This document shows, in pieces, positions 19,323 to 28,222 of a DNA stretch of 64,000 nucleotides. The stretch spans positions 34,217-98,216 of the forward strand of contig JAICPY010000003.1 of assembly GCA_025929585.1 (NCBI GenBank). The letters run 5' to 3'. The translations under genes were made by a program, and so were the position numbers. The DNA is from Steroidobacter sp. (GTDB lineage: Bacteria > Pseudomonadota > Gammaproteobacteria > Steroidobacterales > Steroidobacteraceae). The notes beneath the pieces are model-generated. The model did not search any database. It had not been told where the DNA came from and saw only the letters and a program-made list of their open reading frames with translations. Position 1 is the stretch's first letter. Each line of letters starts with the position of its first letter.

Positions 19323-20429
19323 CTAGATCAGCTCGTGTTCGGATTCTTCAGTTCGTAAGTAGAGATCACGGCCGACGCCAAGAATCTCATCCACGGTAAG
19401 CAGGCCCATACAAGGCATTGCGCCCCGGCTGTGAATTTCGCCTCGCAGTATTTTTCGCGCCAGTGCAATCGCGGGAAAACAAGGAATATCGGGGCCGTGA
19501 TCGTTCTCGGCTATGAGATACCAACTGCGCGAGCGAGCGACGTTATTGTGATTCAAACCTCGGATCGTCACATGCATTGCGCTGCATCGAGAGCCGAACG
19601 GAGCCAGCGCCAGTGCGGCGCGATGAAGCCGCGGCACGTATGGAACGAGGGTACGAAGGATACCGGCGCGCACTAACCAGGAGCCGATCCACAGCCCGAG
19701 CATGCTGTATTTCGGTCCCACTCCTGCGCGGAACGTTACGCGTTCCAATGTTGCATATCTTTGCGGAAACAACTGCAAATCGGGCACATCGCAGTTTGCG
19801 ATCCAACGTGTGCCGACCGGGCGCGGATACGATTGCGAACGCATATCTTGCCAGCCGTGAACCGTCTTCCACGAACCGTCGCGCCATTGAGTGAAGGGCC
19901 TTCCCACATAGGCCAGTACTCCGTCCATTGTGGCTCTTCCTGGAGGACGAGCACCGGAGCTGATGCCTACATCGAGTTCTTGCATGCGCGAGAACTGCGG
20001 AGAGAATTTGTCGACGACGGCAGAAGACAATGCGGGGAGTGAGCTTGCCCCACTGACGATTAGAACTGCATTCGCTTGCGCCTGTGCATCGAGCTCACGA
20101 ATACCGCACACATAGGCGCGTCCATCCGCGAGATCGATGTAGTGAGTGCCTGTATCGATACAGGCACGTGCAACTGCGTAGCTCTGGTTCTGAAAAGGGC
20201 CGGCCGTATGGATCAGAAGATCTGCACTTAGGCTCCGCAGGATCTCCGGCAGTTCTTCTGCTGCGGTGTCGATTGCAATACCGTGGGCACCGACTTCTCG
20301 TGCGATGGCCTGAGCTTTGGTTGCATTCCTGCCCGCAACAACAATTCGATAGGTTTCATCGCCAGCCAACGCTTGGACGATACGCCGGCCGAAGTTTCCG
20401 TACCCACCGAGCACCACAACTGTCCGCAT
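19323..20429 (-). CDS. Saccharopine dehydrogenase NADP-binding family protein
   Basis: VVVLGGYGNFGRRIVQALA, HTAGPFQNQSYAVARACIDTGTHYIDLADG. Confidence 0.88.
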   Translation of the reverse strand: MRTVVVLGGYGNFGRRIVQALAGDETYRIVVAGRNATKAQAIAREVGAHGIAIDTAAEELPEILRSLSADLLIHTAGPFQNQSYAVARACIDTGTHYIDLADGRAYVCGIRELDAQAQANAVLIVSGASSLPALSSAVVDKFSPQFSRMQELDVGISSGARPPGRATMDGVLAYVGRPFTQWRDGSWKTVHGWQDMRSQSYPRPVGTRWIANCDVPDLQLFPQRYATLERVTFRAGVGPKYSMLGLWIGSWLVRAGILRTLVPYVPRLHRAALALAPFGSRCSAMHVTIRGLNHNNVARSRSWYLIAENDHGPDIPCFPAIALARKILRGEIHSRGAMPCMGLLTVDEILGVGRDLYLRTEESEHELI

Positions 20430-20439
20430 CCGAGTTGTC

Positions 20440-20841
20440 TCAACTCAGAAAGCGATCCGACAGATCGGACGGCGGTACCAAACACCTATCGTGGCGGCCG
20501 AATAGTCGATATCGATTGCGGGCGAACCAGCGATACAGCGGATCGCGAATGAACCGAGGCGTCAAACGCAAGATCGCGGCCATCCAACGCCAGCGACCAC
20601 GAAAACTATCCAGTACTCTGATCAGCGCATCGGTGTTCGTGTATCCGTTATCGCCATCCAGCAGCAAGAAGGAAATCGGATCGTCGGGGTCGATACCATG
20701 CTCGAGCAACATGGCTCGTCCGGGGCCGGATTGCATCGCCGCGAACTTGTACTGATGGTGCTCGTCATGACGTAGTACGAACTGCACCCAGCGATTGCAC
20801 AGAACGCACACGCCATCGAACACGAGAACCTTATCCTTCAT
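20440..20841 (-). CDS. Thiol-disulfide oxidoreductase DCC family protein (DUF393)
   Basis: VLVFDGVCVLCNRWVQFVLRHD... with ATG at 20841. Confidence 0.9.
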   Translation of the reverse strand: MKDKVLVFDGVCVLCNRWVQFVLRHDEHHQYKFAAMQSGPGRAMLLEHGIDPDDPISFLLLDGDNGYTNTDALIRVLDSFRGRWRWMAAILRLTPRFIRDPLYRWFARNRYRLFGRHDRCLVPPSDLSDRFLS

Positions 20842-21376
20842 GCTCGACCAACCATCCTCGGTAATGAACCAGGGCGCCCATCCCCAGAAGCTCTGCGCGG
20901 ACATCAAAATGGTACCGACCCTCGACGATGGATTCGCGTGCCTCGCAGGTCTTGAACCACGCTCGCGGTAACGGCAACAGACCAAACAACAATGCTTCGC
21001 GTAAGCGCCAGTCGATGCGGTGCGTATCGGCGCTCAAGGCGAACTTGAATGTGATCGGGCCAAGTCGTTCCTGCAGCATGCCTGCCGCATTGCGTAAGCT
21101 GGATCGCATCTCACGTCCGCCGAAGTGGCGCGTCCACACCTCGCCTGATGTGGCTCCGTCGATCGCAATGGTCACTTCCACATCTGAGTGCGGCTCGGGC
21201 AATCTCGCAAGATGGGATATGAGCCGAACCATCCAACCCTGACCTCGAGCCACCTCGCAGCGGCCGGAATAAAGCTTAGGCGTGCGACCGTCGTGGATGC
21301 GTTTCAGAATCGGCGAGAGCTCATCGAATGCGGAGCCCAGGATTTGCGCGTAGAGGCCTGGTGTTGTCATGACCAC
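20831..21376 (-). CDS. DUF4166 domain-containing protein
   Basis: Sequence pattern and association with DCC and saccharopine dehydrogenase-like genes. Confidence 0.8.
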   Translation of the reverse strand: MVMTTPGLYAQILGSAFDELSPILKRIHDGRTPKLYSGRCEVARGQGWMVRLISHLARLPEPHSDVEVTIAIDGATSGEVWTRHFGGREMRSSLRNAAGMLQERLGPITFKFALSADTHRIDWRLREALLFGLLPLPRAWFKTCEARESIVEGRYHFDVRAELLGMGALVHYRGWLVEHEG

Positions 21377-21428
21377 CAGACTTTACCTGGTGGATGGGTT
21401 CTCCACCATCATCCGTCGGTTGCCGCTC

Positions 21429-22688
21429 TCAGAGCTGGTCATGCAACTGATACGCGACCCAGTCGAAAGCCCGTGCTTGCCATGCGCGATGCTGCCACTG
21501 CTCGAGTTTGATTTCCTTGCTGCGCTTCAGATCCTCGTTGAAGGCGTGCTTCAACTGCGCTGCGACTTTCGCATCGTGAATGCCGATTCCGACCTCTTCA
21601 TTCAGGGCGAGCGAGCGCGAATCGAAGTTCGTCGAGCCGATGTGCGACCAAATGTCATCGACGACTACGATTTTCTGATGCAGCAATGTCGGCTCGAACT
21701 CGTATAGCCTCACGCCCGCTCGCAATAGATCCGCATAGAGATGGCAACCGGCGCGTCGCACGAATGGGCTATCGGTCTTCTGCCCGGGGATCATCAGATG
21801 AATCGCAACACCGCGCTTGACCATCATCGCGAGTAATTCGCAAATGCCATCGTCGGGAGCGAAGTAGGGATTCTGGATAATGATTTCGCGCCGCGCACAA
21901 GCGATCGCAACTGTGTAAAGCAGCGCAACGGATGACAGTGCTTCGCCGGACGCACTGCTCACGACGTGGGCTCGAGAATCGCCACGCTCATCCAGCACCG
22001 GGAAGCAGCCTGGTCCCGAAGGCACGCATTTCATCTCTTCGATCCAGTTCTCCATGAAAACCGCCTGCAACGCTCGAACGACGGGGCCCTCGGCGCGGAC
22101 GGCCGTGTCGCGCCAGTGATCTTTGTCCTCACCGTTTCCCAGCCATTGATCGGCGATACCGTGCCCGAATGTATAGCCAATCGTTCCGTCCACGATCAGG
22201 AGTTTGCGGTGAGTGCGATGATTGAAGCGGCGCAGATTCCACCAATGCGGTTTGCAGTAGATCGAAACCTCGGTGCCAGCCTCGCTCAAGCGCTTCAGTT
22301 GTTCTTTGTCCGCGCTGATTCCACCCATCGCATCGATGAGCACGCGAACCTTGCAGCCTTCCCGCGCCTTACGACCAAGCAGTTCGACGAATTCGCGCTC
22401 CAATGTGCCATGGGTCCAAACGAAGCTTTCTAGATGGATGGTGTGCTTCGCTGCGGAAATATCGGCTTTCATCGCCGGGTACAGGCCGCCATTCTGCAGC
22501 ACAGTCAATGCATTGCCAGGGTAAACGGCCCCACCTGTCAATCCTGCGAGCGTCGCAAGCCCTTCTTCGATCGGCGGAAGCGTGTCCAACTCGAGCTTCA
22601 GATAGGGCGTGTGTCTTCGATGCGATAGCACGAAATAGACAGATGCCAGGAGCGCACCTGAGATGACTAGCACGATTGCCGTGAGCAC
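21429..22688 (-). CDS. Phospholipase D / cardiolipin synthase family protein
   Basis: Two HKD-type motifs: HRKLLIVDGTIGYTFG and HQKIVVVDDIWSHIGSTNFDSRS. Confidence 0.92.
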   Translation of the reverse strand: MLTAIVLVISGALLASVYFVLSHRRHTPYLKLELDTLPPIEEGLATLAGLTGGAVYPGNALTVLQNGGLYPAMKADISAAKHTIHLESFVWTHGTLEREFVELLGRKAREGCKVRVLIDAMGGISADKEQLKRLSEAGTEVSIYCKPHWWNLRRFNHRTHRKLLIVDGTIGYTFGHGIADQWLGNGEDKDHWRDTAVRAEGPVVRALQAVFMENWIEEMKCVPSGPGCFPVLDERGDSRAHVVSSASGEALSSVALLYTVAIACARREIIIQNPYFAPDDGICELLAMMVKRGVAIHLMIPGQKTDSPFVRRAGCHLYADLLRAGVRLYEFEPTLLHQKIVVVDDIWSHIGSTNFDSRSLALNEEVGIGIHDAKVAAQLKHAFNEDLKRSKEIKLEQWQHRAWQARAFDWVAYQLHDQL

Positions 22689-22780
22689 GACGCGTTCCTT
22701 TGTTGTTGTCTACGATCTCGAGGCAACGCGCGCCAGGCATGCAAAGTTTCTAGGGTGCCGCACCCGACGCAAATCGACGG

Positions 22781-23437
22781 TCAATACTGCAGACGGCTAT
22801 AGACATCGTGGATCTCCCGGACGAAGGCACCCTCATCGATCTGTTCCTGGAAGATTGGAACGTTCAAGGCTCGATGAATGTCCAGCCAATCGCGCAGCGT
22901 TCGTGCGAGTCCCGCTTCTTGCCGAGCACAGTCCAATGCGCCGGGAGTGACGTTCAGTTGTTGCGCAACGCTGACGGCCCATGTTTCGAAATCTCTTCGC
23001 CGTTCCAATAAGTCCTGCCGCAAGGTCTCCGCCGCGCTCGTAATGCTCCCGGCATTGTCGCTCGCAAATGAGGCGAGCCGAGTTGTTGCCTCGCCCAGGT
23101 AAACCGCGCTGAACCATTCCGTGTGTCCGCCCGCTGCCTTCGGAAGCCACGATGGACATACCGCATTCGCGCTGGAGAATTCGGCCTTCAATATGGATTC
23201 GATTCGCCGCACGCTTTCGCACGAATCCACTCGCAGTAATCTTGATTCATGCAGATCGAAACGCTCGTGAAAGCGTGGGCTGAAGCTGCAGAGCCGGCGC
23301 AGCGGATTACAAGAGAACCCGATCTTGAACGTGGAACAGTCATAGAGCGCGAACAGATAAACGAACCATAGTCCTTCGGATTCGCTCTGCGAATCATCTG
23401 AAGCGGCAAACGGACCTTGCATCTTTGAAGTGTTCAT
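22781..23437 (-). CDS. GIY-YIG (T5orf172-like) nuclease family protein
   Basis: VYLFALYDCSTFKIGFSCNPLRRLCSF; ESILKAEF. Confidence 0.7.
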   Translation of the reverse strand: MNTSKMQGPFAASDDSQSESEGLWFVYLFALYDCSTFKIGFSCNPLRRLCSFSPRFHERFDLHESRLLRVDSCESVRRIESILKAEFSSANAVCPSWLPKAAGGHTEWFSAVYLGEATTRLASFASDNAGSITSAAETLRQDLLERRRDFETWAVSVAQQLNVTPGALDCARQEAGLARTLRDWLDIHRALNVPIFQEQIDEGAFVREIHDVYSRLQY

Positions 23438-23523
23438 CGAACGGCTGTGCGCAGGCGGGGCGGGAACCGGCCGAGCTGTGATAGCGTTGATTCAGCGGAT
23501 TCATTCATATGCCGGAGAGAATC

Positions 23524-23679
23524 ATGCCGAATCGCACGACTCATCGCAGCAGTACAGATCGCAAGCTTTATGCGGAGCGCGATAAGAAGGGGCAGTTCAA
23601 AGACATCCAAAGCTACAAACAAGCTCACGGCCAAGACGTCAAGCGCAGCAGTAAAGAGGAACGCGCGAAGAAGCACTAG
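23524..23679 (+). CDS. Small basic conserved-looking protein (51 aa)
   Basis: Absent from the ORF track. MPNRTTHRSSTDRKLYAERDKKGQFKDIQSYKQAHGQDVKRSSKEERAKKH*; GGAGAG upstream of ATG. Confidence 0.65.
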   Translation: MPNRTTHRSSTDRKLYAERDKKGQFKDIQSYKQAHGQDVKRSSKEERAKKH

Positions 23680-23685
23680 ATTTGG

Positions 23686-23809
23686 TTGACGGTTGACGGT
23701 TGGCAGAGAGAGTTCTTATCTTGGCCGTCAACCGTCAACCGTCAACCGTCAACCGTCAACCGTCAACCGTCAACCGTCAACCGTCAACCGTCAACCGTCA
23801 ACCGTCAAC
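23686..23809. repeat. Stem-loop heptamer array; 12 perfect tandem CGTCAAC copies at 23726-23809
   Basis: Left GGTTGACGGTTGACGGTTGGCAG; right (CGTCAAC)x12. Confidence 0.95.
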
Positions 23810-23892
23810 CGTAACGTCTTAACTAGCGCCGTCCTCCTGTCCCTTCTCCCTCCAGGGAGAGGGTTAGGATGAGGGTCATCGCGAAGCGCTGC

Positions 23893-24564
23893 TCACCAAG
23901 GCGATTGCGGATTCGCCGCAATGTGAGCTGACGGTTTCGGCTGCGTCGCAAGCCATGCCTTGGCTTCGGCAAGCAATGGACCATTCACCTCAGCTGCGTC
24001 CTTCTGAGCGTGCTCATCGAGCCATCGATGCATGGCATTGAGCAGTTTCTGTGCTTGCTCGCCATCCAATGCATAGAGTCGCAAGTAATTGCGTTTCGCT
24101 TCCTCGAATCGATTCAATCCCAGAAATGCCTCGCCTTGATACTGAATCGCACGAGCGTAATCGGGCTTGAACTTCAGCGCGGTCGCGTATGCGGACAACG
24201 CTGGCTCGTAGCGGCCGAGCTTGCGGTTCGCGTAGCCGATGTACGTGTACGCTTCGTACATGCGCGCATCGGAGCGAACCGCTCGCTCGAACGCATCGAG
24301 TGCATCCTCGTAAGCGAGTGCCGCGTCTTTTAACACGTCGGCACGTTCGGCCTCGGTCTGTGCAGTTGACGCATCGTGGTCCAGGCGCGTCGCCCTCTCG
24401 ATGAACGCATAGCCTTCACCGTACGCGTCCTTCGCTCGCTGCGAGTAATCATCGACAGCTTGCGCGCGCTTCGCCGTGCGCTTCGGCGGCCCGTCGGCGT
24501 CCACCGAGAGCGGCATGAGCACAGCGATGGCGAACGATACGATTAATGCGCGGTGCATCAACAT
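23893..24564 (-). CDS. Secreted tetratricopeptide repeat protein
   Basis: Signal peptide; TPR pattern AYTYIGYANRKLGRYEPALSAYATALKFKPDYARAIQYQGEAFLGLNRFEEAKRNYLRLY. Confidence 0.88.
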   Translation of the reverse strand: MLMHRALIVSFAIAVLMPLSVDADGPPKRTAKRAQAVDDYSQRAKDAYGEGYAFIERATRLDHDASTAQTEAERADVLKDAALAYEDALDAFERAVRSDARMYEAYTYIGYANRKLGRYEPALSAYATALKFKPDYARAIQYQGEAFLGLNRFEEAKRNYLRLYALDGEQAQKLLNAMHRWLDEHAQKDAAEVNGPLLAEAKAWLATQPKPSAHIAANPQSPW

Positions 24565-24566
24565 CG

Positions 24567-26291
24567 TTAGAACCTCGATGAGGCGAGCTGAATGTCAGCT
24601 TGCGCCCAAGCCTTTTCGAAGTCCGCTTCGATCGCCTTGGCGCCTTCGATATTTCCCTGAGCACGCATTGCTTGCGCGAGTCCGAACAAGGCCCAACCGT
24701 TCTTCGGATGTTCCTTGAGGTCTTGCCAATAAACCGTTTCAGCTTCCGCTGCACGACCGGCCTCGAGTAGCACGGCGCCGAGAGAGTGACGCGCGGGATA
24801 GTGCCAATCATCGGGCTCTGTGTAGGCGAGAGCATCTTGCATGCGCACCGCGGTGTCCAAGTGTGCGATAGCGGTCGGATAATCGCCTTGCTCGGCTGCG
24901 AGCTCTCCCGCGAGCGATTCGGCTGCAATGCGCAACACTGCATCAGGCAAGTTCAATGACATCGAAGCGGGTGTTGCGATGAGCGCCGGATCCGCCGCAA
25001 TCTTCTTTACCGCTGCGAGCTCTTTACGGGCTTCATCGAATCGATTCTTGCGAGTGAATGCCATGCCCCGAGCGTAGTGGCGCACGCCACGCGTGAAGAG
25101 CGACTCGTACTTCAAGGCGGGGAGTTTGAGGATTTCGTCCCACTTGCCGAACCGCACCAGCGCGAAATCTTCGACCAGCAGAAACGCTTGAAGAATAGGA
25201 ACCTCTTTCACGGCCTCGGCGGGGATCGATGAAACCGTCTTGCGTGCCGAGGCAATCGCGAGGTCGCTCTGGCCTGCCATCGTCGCGCCAAACCACAGGA
25301 AATGAATGTTGTGCGGGTAGTAGCCGAGGGGATAGATGCCTTGCGCACGGCACTGAGAGATGTAGTCCTCATCCGCCACGATCGCCATTTGGTTGGCCTT
25401 GATCACATCCTGGTAGCGACCGACGCGCTGATAAATATGGCCGGGCATGTGGACCAAATGCCCGGCAGCGGGGGCGAGCGTCAGCAGGCGATCCGCCGCC
25501 CCTTCAGCTTTTTCGGGGTGGGGCGCTTCCCATAAATGAATCGATAGATGCAGTGCACCAGGATGCTCTGGATTGCGAGCAATGACGGAGTCGAGCACTT
25601 TGCCAACCTCTTCGGTGCCCGGGAAGGGACGGCCATCGCGCATCCAGTAATTCCAAGGGCGTAGATCCATCATTGCTTCGGCGAACAGCGTCGCTGCATC
25701 CAGATCATCGGAATAACGTTCGTGGAGCAACCGCATTGCGCCAGCATAAGCCTGATCGACCGCGGCGCGATCTTCCGCCTTCCCGGTGTAACGCACGCTC
25801 AACGCATCGATGTAAGCACGCTCTCTTTCGCTCACATGATTCTTCATTGCAAGCGCTTGTTCGATGAACTTACGCGCCTGCTCTTCGCTGGCCGGGTCCA
25901 TCGGGGCGTTGATGTTCGGACCCAGCACCAATGCCTGACCCCAATAAGCCATCGCACAATGCGGATCGAGCCGCGCCGCTTCCGCGAACGCGCGGCCGGC
26001 TTCCGCATGATTGAAACCGTAAGTGAGGTTCAATCCTTGATTCATGAAGCGCTTGGCTTGCTCGGAACTGCAAGTGACCGGGAAGACATGTTTGCCGACG
26101 TTTTGAAGACGTGGCGCCAGTGCGCCTGAAGCTGAAGGTTTGCTGGCCTCCTCAGGCACATCGTAGTGTTTGTGAACGGGAGGGTTTGCTTGCGCAACTG
26201 CACAAACGCTCGAAAGCAGCGTTGCGACCCAAATAGAGTGTCGGAAGGAAGTGCGTCGTGTTGCGGCCTGAATGCCGATGTGCGTGCCCAT
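24567..26291 (-). CDS. Secreted TPR-containing protein
   Basis: Signal peptide; TPR-like repeats; adjacent to 23893-24564. Confidence 0.82.
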   Translation of the reverse strand: MGTHIGIQAATRRTSFRHSIWVATLLSSVCAVAQANPPVHKHYDVPEEASKPSASGALAPRLQNVGKHVFPVTCSSEQAKRFMNQGLNLTYGFNHAEAGRAFAEAARLDPHCAMAYWGQALVLGPNINAPMDPASEEQARKFIEQALAMKNHVSERERAYIDALSVRYTGKAEDRAAVDQAYAGAMRLLHERYSDDLDAATLFAEAMMDLRPWNYWMRDGRPFPGTEEVGKVLDSVIARNPEHPGALHLSIHLWEAPHPEKAEGAADRLLTLAPAAGHLVHMPGHIYQRVGRYQDVIKANQMAIVADEDYISQCRAQGIYPLGYYPHNIHFLWFGATMAGQSDLAIASARKTVSSIPAEAVKEVPILQAFLLVEDFALVRFGKWDEILKLPALKYESLFTRGVRHYARGMAFTRKNRFDEARKELAAVKKIAADPALIATPASMSLNLPDAVLRIAAESLAGELAAEQGDYPTAIAHLDTAVRMQDALAYTEPDDWHYPARHSLGAVLLEAGRAAEAETVYWQDLKEHPKNGWALFGLAQAMRAQGNIEGAKAIEADFEKAWAQADIQLASSRF

Positions 26292-26499
26292 AATGGATCT
26301 CCGAGTTCTTGCGGTACTTCGAGGACCTCACTTATAGAAGGACGGTGTGAGCCTTTCGCATCTCTGGGCGTGAAGAAAGCGTGAAAAGGAGATGACGGTT
26401 GGAACTTGGTTGCAGCCTTGGACCAAAGGACGTCATGGACGCCATGAAAGGTAGGCAAGGTTTCGGTGCCTTGTTTCGGGTTGACTTCATCCTCTCGCT

Positions 26500-26829
26500 T
26501 CAGTCCACAATGAACAATACCGCGCCCGTTCTCGTCTTGGATCGGTGCGCCATCACATCATCGCCGACCTGATAACTGATACCCGGCGTGAGCGTCACGC
26601 AGGTGCCGTCCTTGAGCTCGGTTTCGAGCTCACCTTCTAGGCACAACAGGATGTGTCCTTTGTCGCACCAATGATCGGCCTCGTACCCCGGACTGTATTC
26701 GACCATCCGCACCCGAATATTTCCAAATGTGCGCGTGCGCCACGTCGCCGAGCCGGTGATGCCGGCGTGATGTGTAGGTTCGATCTCGCTCCAGTTCGTA
26801 GTGCCGAAGGGTATGGCGGGGAGGTGCAT
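26500..26829 (-). CDS. DHCW motif cupin-fold protein
   Basis: EADHWCDKGHILLCLEGELETELKDG. Confidence 0.88.
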   Translation of the reverse strand: MHLPAIPFGTTNWSEIEPTHHAGITGSATWRTRTFGNIRVRMVEYSPGYEADHWCDKGHILLCLEGELETELKDGTCVTLTPGISYQVGDDVMAHRSKTRTGAVLFIVD

Positions 26830-26858
26830 GCATTGATCCGTTGAGGGGAGCAGCGAGG

Positions 26859-26990
26859 GTGACGAAGTGACGAGTGACGAGTGACGGGGAAGAGAAGAAG
26901 GCGTGCGACGTGCGGCAATCGGCATAAATGCTAGGTTCCCTGCGACCGTTGCAGCGCATGTCCCCCGTCACTTGTCACCCGTCACCCAAG
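26859..26990. repeat. Inverted GTGACGA-word array
   Basis: GTGACGAAGTGACGAGTGACGAGTGACGGGGA versus TCCCCCGTCACTTGTCACCCGTCACCC. Confidence 0.85.
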
Positions 26991-27025
26991 AGGCGGGGGA
27001 AATCCCCCCGCCACGATGCAATCCG

Positions 27026-27919
27026 CTAGGCAGGCTTTCTAAACTTCAGCGTCATCCGATCCGTCTCGCCGATCGCTTCCATTTGCGCTTTCAGCTCGGG
27101 ATTGTTTTGGCTGGTGGCCAACGTCGGTGGCAGGCGCCACACAACATCCTTCTCGGTGGGTTGATCCTTCGGATTCGCATTGATCTCGCTCGCTTCGACC
27201 AACTCGAAGCCCGCTTTCTCGAACGCAGCAACAACCGCGGATTGTTTCACATACCCGCTATCGCCCTTCGCCCAGGCATCGGCGCTTTGCTCCGGAGCTC
27301 GATGTGCCACGACGCCGACGATGCCACCGGGTTTGAGCACTTTCTTCATATCCTCGAGCGCCTGGGTGAGATAACCCTTGTCCTCCAGCCGCATGAAGTG
27401 ATGAATGGCTCGCACCACGAGTACGACATCCGCCGTTCCCGCGAGGTCGTCCGGAATGGATCCATAATGAACGGCAGTGACCGCAGCATCATCTTCGCCG
27501 CGTTTCGCTTCCAGCTTCGCGGCAAAGTCCGTGGTCCACTTCGCCTTCTCTTCGGGTTTCGGCGAATACTCGCCGAACTGCGTCCACATCTCAGGTGAGT
27601 AGTCCGCGGCGATCACTTTGCCTTGTGGGCCGAGATAATCGAGCAATATTCCCGAGTACCAGACATCACCCGGCAAGGTGTCGACAACGGTCATTCCGGG
27701 CTGCACGCCAAAGAACTCCAGTGTTTCTTTCGGATGGCGGGCAGCGTAACGGGCTTTATCTGCTTCAGGCTGAGCCGCCAGGACCGCATCCAGCTTCTCA
27801 CTGGCGCTGGGTTGTGCGGTTTCGGTAGCGCTCGATTGAGCTTCCTCGGGCGCAGGTGCCTCTTTCGAACAGCCAAACAACGCGAGCGCGGCAGCGCCCA
27901 CGAGTAGATGTCTTCTCAT
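27026..27919 (-). CDS. Class I SAM-dependent methyltransferase with lipoprotein signal peptide
   Basis: MRRHLLVGAAALALFGCSKE lipobox; LEFFGVQPGMTVVDTLPGDVWYSGILLDYLGPQGKVIAADYSPEM. Confidence 0.82.
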   Translation of the reverse strand: MRRHLLVGAAALALFGCSKEAPAPEEAQSSATETAQPSASEKLDAVLAAQPEADKARYAARHPKETLEFFGVQPGMTVVDTLPGDVWYSGILLDYLGPQGKVIAADYSPEMWTQFGEYSPKPEEKAKWTTDFAAKLEAKRGEDDAAVTAVHYGSIPDDLAGTADVVLVVRAIHHFMRLEDKGYLTQALEDMKKVLKPGGIVGVVAHRAPEQSADAWAKGDSGYVKQSAVVAAFEKAGFELVEASEINANPKDQPTEKDVVWRLPPTLATSQNNPELKAQMEAIGETDRMTLKFRKPA

Positions 27920-28222
27920 ATATATCCCCTTCTCTAGTTGCGACGCCGGCGAGTGCCGGCCAATCCATCGTCGTATGTAGACCTAATAGCGGCTAGTATA
28001 TGGAGTTGACGATTCAGGGTCAGAGCCGGCGCCCTCGCTGGCCGTCAACTTCCAACCGATGACTATCAACTGTTGCTCGACTAGGCGGCACTGTATAGAC
28101 CGGCTCAATGTCGAATGCATTGCGAAAAGCGACGCTGTCCCGCAAGACGCGCGACTGTACCAAAAGGTACGCGACCGGATGCTCGCGTGTTGATGGAATC
28201 GCAAGCTGCGCGACAGCGATCT

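Noticed and set aside
22781-23437. GIY-YIG protein as part of a restriction or homing system
   Set aside because: No methyltransferase, restriction subunit or intron boundaries nearby; kept as a stand-alone gene
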